Positions 33,708-40,229 of a stretch of DNA of 40,229 nt are shown here, one piece after another. This DNA comes from Planctomycetaceae bacterium (GTDB lineage: Bacteria > Planctomycetota > Phycisphaerae > Phycisphaerales > UBA1924). Numbering within the stretch: position 1 is the stretch's first letter; every line of letters begins with the position of its first letter. The position numbers and the translations under genes were made by a program. The notes beneath the pieces are model-generated. The model was not told the origin of the DNA, made no database searches, and saw only the letters and a program-made list of their open reading frames with translations. The DNA is taken from NCBI GenBank assembly GCA_021294835.1, contig JAJTDF010000022.1, positions 1 to 40,229 on the forward strand. The letters are read 5' to 3'.

Positions 33708-34934
33708 TCACACCGCCGCCCCCGCACACACCTCACCCACCGCCCGCACCGCCGCCCGAACCTCCTCCACCGTCGTAAACGGCCCCACGCTCAGCCGCAT
33801 CGCCCCGCCCGCACCCGTCCCCATCGCCCCGTGCGCCGCCGGCGCACAGTGCAGCCCCGCACGCCCCAGCACCCCGTGCTCGCGCTCCAGCCTCGCCGCC
33901 AGTTCCGCCGCCGGCACCGCCTCGTGCACAAAGCTGAACACCCCCACACGCTGCCCCATCTCCGTCGGCCCCAGCAGCCGCAACCCCGCCGGCGCGTTCG
34001 CCCCCGTCAGCCCGCCCAGCATCTCCGCCATCAAGCCCCGCTCATGCTCGGCAAGCGCCCCGTGCCCCCGCGCCTCCAGCCACGCCACGCCCTCGCTCAG
34101 CCCGATGATCCCCACCGCGTTGTGCGACCCCGGCTCAAACTTGTCCGGCAGAAACTCCGGCATCCGCTCCTGCTCGCTCCGCCACCCCGTGCCCCCCTGC
34201 CGCACCGGGTCCAGCCGCCGCTCCATCCCCGGTGAGATGTACAGCCCGCCCGTCCCCGTCGGGCCCAGCAGCCCCTTGTGCCCCGGAAACGCCAGCAGAT
34301 CCACCCCCATCGCCTCCACATCCACCGGCACGTGCCCCAGGCTCTGCGCCGCATCCAGCAGAAACGGCACGCCCCGCTCGCGGCAGATCCGCCCGATCTC
34401 CGCCACCGGCTGCACCGCCCCGGTCACGTTGCTCGCATGCAGCGTCACCACCAAGGCCGTCTCCGGCCGAATCGCCCGCCGAAAATCCTCCGGATCCAGC
34501 ACCCCGCTGATCGGGTCGATCGGCACCCGCGTCTGGCTCACCCGCCCGCCACCGGCGTCCCCCGAGCCACCCCCGCACCACTCCACCAGCGCATTCAGCG
34601 GCCGCAAAGCCGAGTTGTGGTCCAGGTCGCTGGTGATCACATGCACCGGCCCCCGCGTCGTCCGCAGCCGATGCCCGATCAGCCCCCAGATCGCCAGGTT
34701 CATCGCGTCCGTCGTGTTCAGCGTGAACACCACGTTGCGGGGCTCCCGCCCGCCGATAAACCGGCACACCCGCTCGCGGCAGCGATCAATCAGCCGCTTG
34801 GTCTCCACCGCCTCCGCATACCCGCCCCGCCCCGGCGCCCCCAACTCCAGCGCATACCGCGCCATCGCCTCGCCCACCGCCGGCGGCTTCGGGAAACTCG
34901 TTGCGGCGTTGTCCAGATAGATGCGACGCGACAT
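33708..34934 (-). CDS. Class V aminotransferase-fold PLP enzyme, cysteine-desulfurase-like
   Basis: A 408-residue PLP enzyme. It opens with IYLDNAATSFPKP, the typical start of the cysteine desulfurase family, and has DLDHNS (His106), LLDAAQSLG (Asp194), AFPGHKGLLGPTGTGGLY (Lys220, which forms the internal aldimine) and GLHCAPAAH with Cys364. The Cys in this C-terminal loop supports desulfurase activity, releasing sulfur from cysteine; the closest group is the small single-gene family of SufS/IscS-like proteins not tied to an Isc cluster, here inferred from sequence pattern. No suf, isc or thiouridylase genes are adjacent. The ATG at 34934 starts the family sequence; a GTG at 34952 is an alternative. 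It ends one base from the nuclease-like gene on the opposite strand. Confidence 0.9.
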   Translation of the reverse strand: MSRRIYLDNAATSFPKPPAVGEAMARYALELGAPGRGGYAEAVETKRLIDRCRERVCRFIGGREPRNVVFTLNTTDAMNLAIWGLIGHRLRTTRGPVHVITSDLDHNSALRPLNALVEWCGGGSGDAGGGRVSQTRVPIDPISGVLDPEDFRRAIRPETALVVTLHASNVTGAVQPVAEIGRICRERGVPFLLDAAQSLGHVPVDVEAMGVDLLAFPGHKGLLGPTGTGGLYISPGMERRLDPVRQGGTGWRSEQERMPEFLPDKFEPGSHNAVGIIGLSEGVAWLEARGHGALAEHERGLMAEMLGGLTGANAPAGLRLLGPTEMGQRVGVFSFVHEAVPAAELAARLEREHGVLGRAGLHCAPAAHGAMGTGAGGAMRLSVGPFTTVEEVRAAVRAVGEVCAGAAV

Positions 34935-34976
34935 GGCAAAGTCAGGGTACACCGTGCACGCCCCGCCCCGGAACGC

Positions 34977-35411
34977 TCACGACCCCGCTGGCGGCGGCAC
35001 GGCCGGGCCCGCCCCCGGCCCCTCCGCCGGCCGATGAATCTCATCAATCACCGTCCGCCGCACCAGCACCGGCCCGCTCGGCGTCTGCTCCACCCGCTCC
35101 ACCGTCTCCGTCCGCACCGCCACCGGCACACTCCCCGCCACCGCCGACCCCGCCTGCACCGGCTGCACCCCGGGCTGCATACCCGCCTGCCCCTGCGCCG
35201 CCGCACCTCCCGCACCCTCCGGATACCCCAACACCGCCGGCGGCTGCCGCGGGTCCGCCTTCACCCCCGCCCATATCCCCGCCAACATCGCCCCCAGGTT
35301 GAACATCAGCGACGGCTCACCACCACCCCCGCCCGCGCCACCCCCACCAGGCGCAGCCGACCCCCCACCGCCCGCGTGCGTTCCAGGCTGCCCCTCCGGC
35401 ACCGACTGCAT
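34977..35411 (-). CDS. Small Pro/Gly-rich hypothetical protein
   Basis: A 144-residue protein without recognisable domains. The N-terminal half is Gly/Pro/Ala-rich (GGGGSAAPGGGGAGGGGG), with one short hydrophobic patch LMFNLGAMLAGIWAG, and the C-terminal half has a conserved-looking segment VAVRTETVERVEQTPSGPVLVRRTVIDEIH with many charged residues, and then a Pro/Gly tail. It could be a membrane-associated or ribosome-linked small protein, with no evidence for any. The ATG at 35411 has AGAGGTG nearby; the frame extends to 35486. It follows the tandem 8-base repeat and nuoE on the same strand, so it may lie on their transcript. Confidence 0.45.
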   Translation of the reverse strand: MQSVPEGQPGTHAGGGGSAAPGGGGAGGGGGEPSLMFNLGAMLAGIWAGVKADPRQPPAVLGYPEGAGGAAAQGQAGMQPGVQPVQAGSAVAGSVPVAVRTETVERVEQTPSGPVLVRRTVIDEIHRPAEGPGAGPAVPPPAGS

Positions 35412-35467
35412 GCTCACACACCTCTCACCCCACCAAAGCCCGCCACCCCTCACCCAAACACTGCCTT

Positions 35468-35507
35468 CATTTGACCATTTGACCATTTGACCATTTGGCC
35501 ATTTGGC
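35468..35507. repeat. Five tandem copies of an 8-base unit CATTTGAC/CATTTGGC
   Basis: Positions 35468-35491 hold three copies of CATTTGAC and 35492-35507 two copies of CATTTGGC without gap. The array begins six bases after the nuoE stop codon on the minus strand and ends 57 bases before the small Pro/Gly-rich gene. Since 8 is not a multiple of 3, changes in copy number would alter spacing but not any frame here. Confidence 0.95.
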
Positions 35508-35513
35508 CGCCCC

Positions 35514-36086
35514 TCAATGCTGCCCATGCCCCGGCTGCTTGGCCGCCTCATCAATCAGCGCCAACACCTTCTCCGGCGTCAACTTCTCGTGCAAGTGGTG
35601 CCCGATCAGCGCCACCGGCGCCGTATCGCACGACCCCAGGCACTCCAGCTCCATCAGCGTGAACTTCCCGTCCTCGGTCGTCTCGCCCACGTCAATCCCC
35701 AGCTTCCCGCGGCACGCATCGGTGATCTTCTTGTGGTCGCACACCTCACACGCGATCGACCGGCACACCGCGATCACGTGCTCACCCTTGGTCAGCGCAC
35801 CCTGGGCCCCCGGCTGCTCCAGCCAGAACTCCTCATAGAAGCTCGCCGTGTCCCACACCTCCGCCGGCTTGATCTCCAGGAACGCCGCGATCTCCTCCAG
35901 CGCCTGCCAGGGCAGCCAGCCCCAGTGGTCCTGCACGTGCCGCAGCACCGGCAGCAACGCCCCCCGCTTGACCTCATACCGAGGCACGATCGTCCGCGCC
36001 AGTTCCTCGCGCATCGCCGCCGTCAGATACGGCTCCCCGCGACGGTTGATCTTCATGCTTCCCGAGGGCTTGGTGATCCACGCCAT
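35514..36086 (-). CDS. nuoE: NuoE-like NAD(P)H dehydrogenase subunit (thioredoxin-fold [2Fe-2S])
   Basis: A 190-residue protein of the NuoE family, the 24 kDa subunit that carries a [2Fe-2S] cluster beside NuoF in complex I and in related NAD-linked hydrogenases and formate dehydrogenases. Helices at the N-terminus (VLRHVQDHWGWLPW, AAFLEIKPAEVWDTASFYEEF) precede the thioredoxin-like domain. The four cluster cysteines are Cys108 and Cys113 (AVCRSIACEVC, Cys-x4-Cys) and Cys149 and Cys153 (ECLGSCDTAP). No NuoF or other complex I gene is in the window, so it may work with subunits encoded elsewhere. The ATG at 36086 is placed ten bases after GGAG (36097-36100); GTG at 36095 would leave no spacer. 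It begins 3' of a repeat-hairpin array. Confidence 0.93.
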   Translation of the reverse strand: MAWITKPSGSMKINRRGEPYLTAAMREELARTIVPRYEVKRGALLPVLRHVQDHWGWLPWQALEEIAAFLEIKPAEVWDTASFYEEFWLEQPGAQGALTKGEHVIAVCRSIACEVCDHKKITDACRGKLGIDVGETTEDGKFTLMELECLGSCDTAPVALIGHHLHEKLTPEKVLALIDEAAKQPGHGQH

Positions 36087-36544
36087 AGCAAACACGCTCC
36101 TGACCGCCCCCGAACAAACAACAAGTGGCCAAGGTTAGCGCCGCACCCCGGCCACCGCACTCCCTACCCCCACCCACCGCCCAACCCCACCCCCGGCCAT
36201 GCCACCACCGTGCCACCTCCCCTCCGCACGGTGTCTTCACAGCCCGGAGGGCTGCACGCCTTCGGTGGCACCGCCCTTCTGGGCGGTGTCTGGCAGCCCG
36301 AAGGGCTGAACTTCAGTAGCCGGCGGGGGGTGGGTGGCTCTGCACCCCCGGAAAGCAAGCCCCCTCGCACCCCGCACCCCGAAGGGGTGCACGCACCGCA
36401 CCCCAACTCAAGCCCGTGCCCTCTCAAGTCTGAAATCTGAGATCCTTGCCTTCCCGCCTCCCCGCCTTCGCATCCCGGCGGGATGCGTGAATTTCTGCCG
36501 GCGGGGATCGGGCGGCTCGGCCCCCCCGGAAAGCAAGCTCCCCC
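36087..36544. other. Gene-free stretch carrying the hairpin/repeat array
   Basis: About 460 bases between the SUMF1-fold gene and nuoE, both on the minus strand. It holds five small hairpins and two related direct repeats. The first 100 bases next to nuoE (36100-36200) are C-rich and probably contain its promoter, which I cannot define. No gene in it. Confidence 0.6.
36240..36541. repeat. Intergenic array of five short hairpins and two related direct repeats
   Basis: Hairpins: 36240-36254 (CAGCCC, GGA loop), 36269-36288 (CACCGCCC, TTCT loop), 36294-36308 (CAGCCC, GAA loop), 36374-36390 (GCACCCC, GAA loop), 36470-36486 (GCATCCC, GGC loop). Two related stretches follow hairpins three and five: 36309-36361 and 36487-36541 share a G-rich GCCGGCGGGG segment and an almost identical CCCCCGGAAAGCAAGC end. 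Both copies read as GGSAPPESK when translated, an accident of the repeated sequence. The array ends at the stop codon of the SUMF1-fold gene. Confidence 0.88.
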
Positions 36545-37735
36545 CTACTTCCGCTGCAAGATCACGCGAAAACCAAGCCACGGCGCCGTCTCGTCCGGCG
36601 GTTGAGCGTCCCTGATGCCGGAGGCACCCCATCCCGCTGGCGTGTCGTACGCGCCGCCCCTCCGGACACGCTGGGTCCCAGTCGCTGGTCCCACCGGATC
36701 TACCCCAACGGAGGGAACGAAGCTCCACCAACTCCGACACCACTCTCGAACGTTGCCATGCATGTCGTGCAGACCATAGTCATTCGGCAACAGTTCTCCT
36801 ACAGGTTGCGCCTTCAACCCCGAGTTGCGGTTGCTCCACATGATCCTGTCCACCTCCACCCCCGCCGGGCTGAACGGCACAGACTTGCCGCCGCGGCACG
36901 CATACTCCCACTGCACCTCCGTCGGCAGGCGATAACTCCACCCCGGTGCATCGGTGATCTTGGGGCCGAAACTGTCAGCCTGAGCCCACGTCACCTCCAC
37001 CGCAGGCATCTCCCGCTCAACAGCTTTGTTCAGGTCCGGCTTCTCCTCCATCACCAGCGCCCACTGCGCCCGCGTCGTCTCGGTCACCGCCATGTAGAAC
37101 CCGTCCGTCAGCGTCACCGCCCGCCCCGCCGGGCCACCCGCCTGCGCGATGTTGAACGTCCCCTTGGGGATCCACACCATCAGCATCCCCACGGAGTTCA
37201 CCAGCGCGCTGGCCTCGCCCGCGTGCACCGTCAGCATCTGGCCCCACACACGCCGGTCGTTCCACCGGCGGCTGATCAGCGTGTCCGAGGCCTTGAACGG
37301 CTTGCCCGGCGCCCCGGCGTTCAGCGTCCGCCACCGCAACGCGAACAACTCGGCATGCTTGTCCGGCGAAGCCACATCCGCCTCTTTGCTCGCCAGATCG
37401 GTGGGCACGGTCACGCCACCCCACACCAGGTCCACTGCCTGCCCGGTCTTGCGGGCCACCCACAGACCGTTGATCCGGTAGCCGTCCGCCACCTCGCTGA
37501 TACCGGTGACAGCCACCGGCCCGCCGCCCGCACCGCCCACCGGCTCGGCGAGCATCGCCGCCGACCTGGCCGCGACCGCCCCGCGGTACTGGTCGTTCAC
37601 CCACACATCCACCGCCGAGTCGGTCACGTTGTGAAACGTGAACGCCGCGTTCCCCCCACCCGCCGGCGCAGCCGTCAGGCCCGCCATGCACCACAGCACC
37701 GAGAGCAGAAACACCACCATGCTGAGCATCCTCAT
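36545..37735 (-). CDS. Exported formylglycine-generating-enzyme (SUMF1) fold protein
   Basis: A 396-residue protein with a signal peptide (about 1-22). Residues about 25-190 are an N-terminal domain with FTFHNVTDSAVDVWVNDQYRGAV, a beta domain of unknown role. Residues about 190-396 are a SUMF1/FGE-sulfatase fold: MVWIPKGTFNIAQ, GFYMAVTETTRAQW, PAVEVTWAQADSF, YRLPTEVQWEYACRGG, NDYGLHDMHGNVREWC and RVRRGGAYDTPAGWG. The family in eukaryotes oxidises a sulfatase cysteine; its catalytic cysteines near RGGSFxC are absent here (RGGAYDTP), so it is probably not an oxidase but a relative used in binding or other reactions, as in many bacterial SUMF1-domain proteins. GAGGGG nine bases upstream supports ATG 37735; the frame to 37870 is not signal-like. 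No sulfatase is nearby. Confidence 0.9.
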   Translation of the reverse strand: MRMLSMVVFLLSVLWCMAGLTAAPAGGGNAAFTFHNVTDSAVDVWVNDQYRGAVAARSAAMLAEPVGGAGGGPVAVTGISEVADGYRINGLWVARKTGQAVDLVWGGVTVPTDLASKEADVASPDKHAELFALRWRTLNAGAPGKPFKASDTLISRRWNDRRVWGQMLTVHAGEASALVNSVGMLMVWIPKGTFNIAQAGGPAGRAVTLTDGFYMAVTETTRAQWALVMEEKPDLNKAVEREMPAVEVTWAQADSFGPKITDAPGWSYRLPTEVQWEYACRGGKSVPFSPAGVEVDRIMWSNRNSGLKAQPVGELLPNDYGLHDMHGNVREWCRSWWSFVPSVGVDPVGPATGTQRVRRGGAYDTPAGWGASGIRDAQPPDETAPWLGFRVILQRK

Positions 37736-37931
37736 GTTGATCAACCCCTCAACCCGCCCCCTCCACCAACCTCTCACCAGCCCATCCGCACCACAAATCG
37801 CCCACCGCCCCCCGCCAAACCCTGCCGACCGGCTCCGCGCCAAGCAAACCGCCCGTCCAGACGTGCTCATCTGCCGACCCCATCCCCGCCGTTCCGTCCC
37901 AACTCACCACGACACATCCCTACCCCACCCA

Positions 37932-38531
37932 TCATCCCCCGTCTGGCAACGTTCGGTGACGGAACCGGAAATCATGGAGCGGAGGACCCGAGTGCGGAAA
38001 GGGCCATCCATGCGCCTCCGCAACCAGTTGCTCCACACCACGGTGAGTGAAGATCCCGAACGGCCCAGAAGGCTGATAACACTTGGAGAGTTTCTTCCCT
38101 TTCTCATCACAAAATTCCAGATAATTCTGCTTCTTCCTGTAATCGTGCAACATGTGACTAAAGCAATGCACCGGTAGCCGTTCAAACTCCCCCTCTTTCT
38201 CCACTCGCAGCGGGAGGAAGTACCCTTGCGACCAGCCTGTCAAGCATATAATCGGATGAATGAGCAATTCATCAGTCTCTGTAGGACTTGCAAATTCCGT
38301 CGTCTTGAACACGCCCTTATAAATGTAAATGAGGTGTGCCTGCTTGTGAAGTTGAATGCTGGCACCTCTTTGGATGATCTCAGAATCAATCGCACAATTG
38401 TTTGCTATGACCCGGCCTGCTACATATCCCTTCTTCCTGAATTTGATGCAAAACAACTCACCAGCCGGACGAGGCTGTCGAGTTCTTTTCAGAAACTCAA
38501 GGTACTGAAACGACTCGCGGCGCCTTTTCAC
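37932..38531 (-). CDS. Imm26-like immunity protein
   Basis: A 199-residue soluble protein that resembles the Imm26 immunity family of polymorphic toxin systems: GELFCIKFRKKGYVAGRVIANN near the N-terminus, a beta segment LIYIYKGVF, then LLIHPIICLTGWSQGYFLPL. Family assignment is from pattern memory and is moderate. The DNA here is visibly more AT-rich than the flanks, with codons such as AAA, ATA and TTT that its neighbours avoid, which indicates horizontal transfer. No toxin reading frame precedes it. GTG at 38529-38531 is seven bases after GGAG (38539-38542), so it is preferred to the GTG two codons before. The C-terminal tail past about residue 165 may have accreted by loss of an original stop. 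It precedes the SUMF1-fold gene by about 196 bases on the same strand. Confidence 0.72.
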   Translation of the reverse strand: MKRRRESFQYLEFLKRTRQPRPAGELFCIKFRKKGYVAGRVIANNCAIDSEIIQRGASIQLHKQAHLIYIYKGVFKTTEFASPTETDELLIHPIICLTGWSQGYFLPLRVEKEGEFERLPVHCFSHMLHDYRKKQNYLEFCDEKGKKLSKCYQPSGPFGIFTHRGVEQLVAEAHGWPFPHSGPPLHDFRFRHRTLPDGG

Positions 38532-38859
38532 GCTCACACTCCTTCTCTCCGGCCAACACGCCCACTGTCGCGATACTCCGCCGGCGGCTCCACCAAGCCT
38601 GCGTCAATGCGACCATTATCCGCACACATGTGCACCAAAACGAGCACCATGGGCCATTGGCCAGCCGGGGCACCACCGCCGATGCGATCATCTTCCATGC
38701 ACCCCCGGGCAAGCCCCGCCCCGCCATCCACCTCGCCGTGCCCTGCCAGTCTCCGCCACCCACCCGCCCCCGCGCACCACCCCCGCGGCCCCCAGCGCCC
38801 CACCGCCCCCCGCCGGAAGCGGCCACCCCACCGCACGCCCATTGGTTGGCCAGCCGCCA
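38532..38859. other. Gene-free stretch upstream of the Imm26-like gene, possible gene remnant
   Basis: About 330 bases between two minus-strand genes. On the plus strand one frame reads VAILRRRLHQACVNATII and then TTADAIIFHAPPGKPRP before turning into Pro/Arg-rich low-complexity sequence without a clear start. On the minus strand only Gly/Arg-rich readings occur. It may be a decayed gene fragment or simple C-rich spacer. I cannot match it to a family. Confidence 0.3.
38539..38542 (-). promoter_or_regulatory. Shine-Dalgarno GGAG deciding the GTG start of the Imm26-like gene
   Basis: The minus strand reads AAGGAG here. The first GTG is one base downstream, too close to be a start; the second GTG (38529-38531) is seven bases downstream, so it is the likely start. 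Confidence 0.6.
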
Positions 38860-39396
38860 TCAATCCCACAGCGTCAGCCCTCCGATGGACTCCTGGAACA
38901 GCCCGGCCTGCTCAGTTGGCTCAGATGGGTCGACCGTGTGCGATTGGAGATCGCAGGTCAAATAGACCACAGGAGGGTTCACGAGCTCGGACAACGGCAC
39001 GGCGATGGCGATGACGTCGTGATGCCTCATGCCCTTCATCGACCGCCTGACCAGCACACCGCCGATCAGTTTCCATGACTCCGCCGCCGCCGGGTGAACA
39101 GCCCTGATGGCTCGCGTGGTGGGCCGCAGACTGCGAGCCAGCTGCGCGTCCTGGGCTGCAGCGGCCGACACGAAATCGGCCAGATTCTCCGGATACTGGG
39201 GCCGCCCGTTGCCGTACTGGTACAGCGGCGTGGCAATACTCGAAACCATGGTTTCGGCCTCCATGCTCCACTCCATGTTGACATCTATCTGCGGGCTGAA
39301 CGTTCTTGCCCGTACGGGGAAGAGCACGCCCACAACCACAACTCCCGCCACCAGCAGGATCACCGACCACAGGACGATGGATGCACCTTTGCTCAT
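38860..39396 (-). CDS. Hypothetical membrane-anchored protein, one N-terminal transmembrane helix
   Basis: A 178-residue protein with a single N-terminal hydrophobic helix (about residues 7-27, IVLWSVILLVAGVVVVGVLF) after a short basic start, and then an exported domain. The rest has YPENLADFVSAAAAQDAQLARSL, AAAESWKLIGGVL and HDVIAIAVPLSEL. YPENLADFV following a YGNGRPQ resembles the YPxxLxxL helix seen in planctomycete pseudopilin-like proteins, so a distant relation to that group is possible; I do not recognise the family. The start ATG 39396 has AAGGG close upstream. The end of the protein is 328 bases before the Imm26-like gene. Confidence 0.7.
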   Translation of the reverse strand: MSKGASIVLWSVILLVAGVVVVGVLFPVRARTFSPQIDVNMEWSMEAETMVSSIATPLYQYGNGRPQYPENLADFVSAAAAQDAQLARSLRPTTRAIRAVHPAAAESWKLIGGVLVRRSMKGMRHHDVIAIAVPLSELVNPPVVYLTCDLQSHTVDPSEPTEQAGLFQESIGGLTLWD

Positions 39397-39902
39397 GGGG
39401 CCCTTCGTGAGGCTGGCCTTGCTTCACTGGACACGGCTCCGACTGCGCCGCGCGGGCGATCACCACGCAGCGACTCGGCACCAGCGCAAGTGAACAGCGA
39501 GACGAAGGCGGGGTCTGCCGGCCGGGGCAGCGGAACGAAGACGGCGACCGGTGACAGCCGCGGCGGCCACAGCCCCGGAGATGCATCCACGCACCCCCAC
39601 GCACTCGGCTCATCAGGAGTTGAAAACGCCCATCCGCCCATCCGCAACGCCCTCCATCCTGTTGCCCTTGAAGATACCACAACCGCCCCCCCTGCGCACC
39701 AATCCCTCCGCACAAACACGAAGATTCATCCCGCACACAGCCGCACCCTGGCCGCCCCCGTGTACACACCGCCCCAACCCAAACATTTTCCACACAAACC
39801 CGAACCCCATCGGCCACATTCACCGTACACCAACCAACCACTCAGCCCCCGCGCCCCCTCCGCGCCCACGCCCAGCCGCACCCACCCCCCGCCCACCCCC
39901 AC

Positions 39903-39911
39903 TTATCCACA
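39903..39911. promoter_or_regulatory. Perfect DnaA-box consensus TTATCCACA
   Basis: TTATCCACA is the strict consensus DnaA box. A one-mismatch copy, TTTTCCACA, is at 39786-39794, 117 bases away, on the same strand. Both lie inside the gene-free edge region. I noticed no other exact copy while reading the window. Whether this is a replication origin, a DnaA-regulated site or chance is open. Confidence 0.35.
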
Positions 39912-40150
39912 CACATCCCCCCCAACAAACCGTGGCAAAGCCGCCGCTCACCCAGCCACGGCCCCGGCCCGCATCCCTCCAGCACTCCGCCGAAAACCCC
40001 ACCAAACCCGCTCACCCCTTGCACAAACCCTGATTCTGTGGCACGATACGGCAATCAACCCCGCCCCGACCCCTGTCCAGCACTTCTCGGACACCCGCCG
40101 CGGCCCCCCTTCCCCTTCCCGTTCTCGTGTGTGCACCCGACCCCACCGGC

Positions 40151-40199
40151 CCATCCCCCGGCCCCCCCCATCCCCCGGCCCCCCCATCCCCCGGACCCC
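40151..40199. repeat. Three tandem copies of a 16-17-base unit CCATCCCCCGGCCCCCC
   Basis: Copies start at 40151, 40168 and 40184; the second lacks one C and the third has GGACCCC in place of GGCCCCC. It is low-complexity C-rich repeat sequence, without coding potential. Confidence 0.85.
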
Positions 40200-40229
40200 C
40201 GCCATGCCCCGCACCCGCGCCGCCCTCGT

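Larger units (their letters stand above)
39397..40229. other. Long gene-free, C-rich stretch at the right edge
   Basis: About 830 bases with no reading frame that keeps the local codon pattern and a sensible start. The given strand is very C-rich and G-poor from about 39660 on. It contains DnaA-box-like sequences at 39786-39794 and 39903-39911 and a 16-17-base tandem repeat at 40151-40199. An ATG at 40204 at the edge could begin a plus-strand gene, but it cannot be judged from eight codons. Confidence 0.45.

Noticed and set aside
33708..34934. Possible DndA role (phosphorothioation) for the cysteine-desulfurase-like gene next to a nuclease-like gene
   Set aside because: No dndB-E or other modification genes are present, and the two genes converge rather than form an operon.
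38921..39841. 306-residue minus-strand frame covering the edge region
   Set aside because: Its left half overlaps the pilin-like gene in another frame, and its right half is Cys/Arg/Gly-rich with no family and no ribosome binding site; not convincing.
40204..40229. ATG at the right edge that could open a plus-strand gene
   Set aside because: Only eight codons are visible and no ribosome binding site precedes it, so it cannot be judged.

Overview
The window reads as a high-GC chromosomal segment from a planctomycete, most likely of the class Phycisphaerae. The best evidence is three secreted proteins (7902-8885, 19230-22178, 22606-26070). Each ends in a two-repeat, dockerin-like module that opens with Cys and closes with Gly-Cys-Pro, the 'GC-type dockerin' signature typical of Phycisphaerales. 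Strong third-position G/C bias fits this, and it creates very long spurious antisense reading frames over most real genes. The taxonomic call is an inference from protein families; there is no rRNA or tRNA in the window.

Left part (1-14.6 kb). A small membrane protein converges on a secreted protein with a pseudopilin-like C-terminus. Next come a PIN-PhoH ATPase and three membrane proteins on the minus strand (DUF456-like, a coiled-coil membrane protein with a TTG start, and a polytopic protein), then a periplasmic YceI-family protein. Reading rightward are the first dockerin-tailed protein (DNRLRE-like), PlsY of phospholipid synthesis on the minus strand, and a plus-strand pair of M16-fold proteins. 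The first of the pair has no zinc motif; the second is a full active-type zinc protease followed by a strong intrinsic terminator.

Middle (14.8-26.1 kb). An RtcB-like RNA ligase converges on a metallophosphoesterase. A protein with an N-terminal helix-turn-helix and two C-terminal membrane helices follows, with its own terminator. Next is an uncharacterised protein with a possible PD-(D/E)XK core, and then two very large exported dockerin-tailed proteins on the minus strand. One is built of PPC-like beta repeats and the other of ELWxxDGT repeats, and each has a recognisable terminator.

Right part (26.4-40.2 kb). A plus-strand set encodes an agmatinase/arginase-family ureohydrolase, a SAM methyltransferase translationally coupled to it, and a geranylgeranyl-reductase-like flavoprotein. 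FtsK translocase follows, then a PD-(D/E)XK nuclease-like gene that abuts, stop to stop, a class V aminotransferase/cysteine desulfurase. The rest lies on the minus strand: a small Pro/Gly-rich protein, a lone NuoE-like subunit, a sulfatase-modifying-factor-fold protein, an Imm26-like immunity protein in an AT-rich island, and a pilin-like membrane-anchored protein. The last 0.8 kb has no convincing gene, is extremely C-rich on the given strand, and holds one perfect and one near-perfect DnaA-box sequence.

No single obvious new system stands out. The items most worth a second look are the intergenic hairpin/repeat array at 36.2-36.5 kb, the 8-bp tandem repeat just after nuoE, the orphan Imm26 gene and its decayed surroundings, the ureohydrolase-methyltransferase-flavoprotein operon, the membrane-bound helix-turn-helix protein with direct repeats upstream, and the nuclease-like gene at 32.7 kb.
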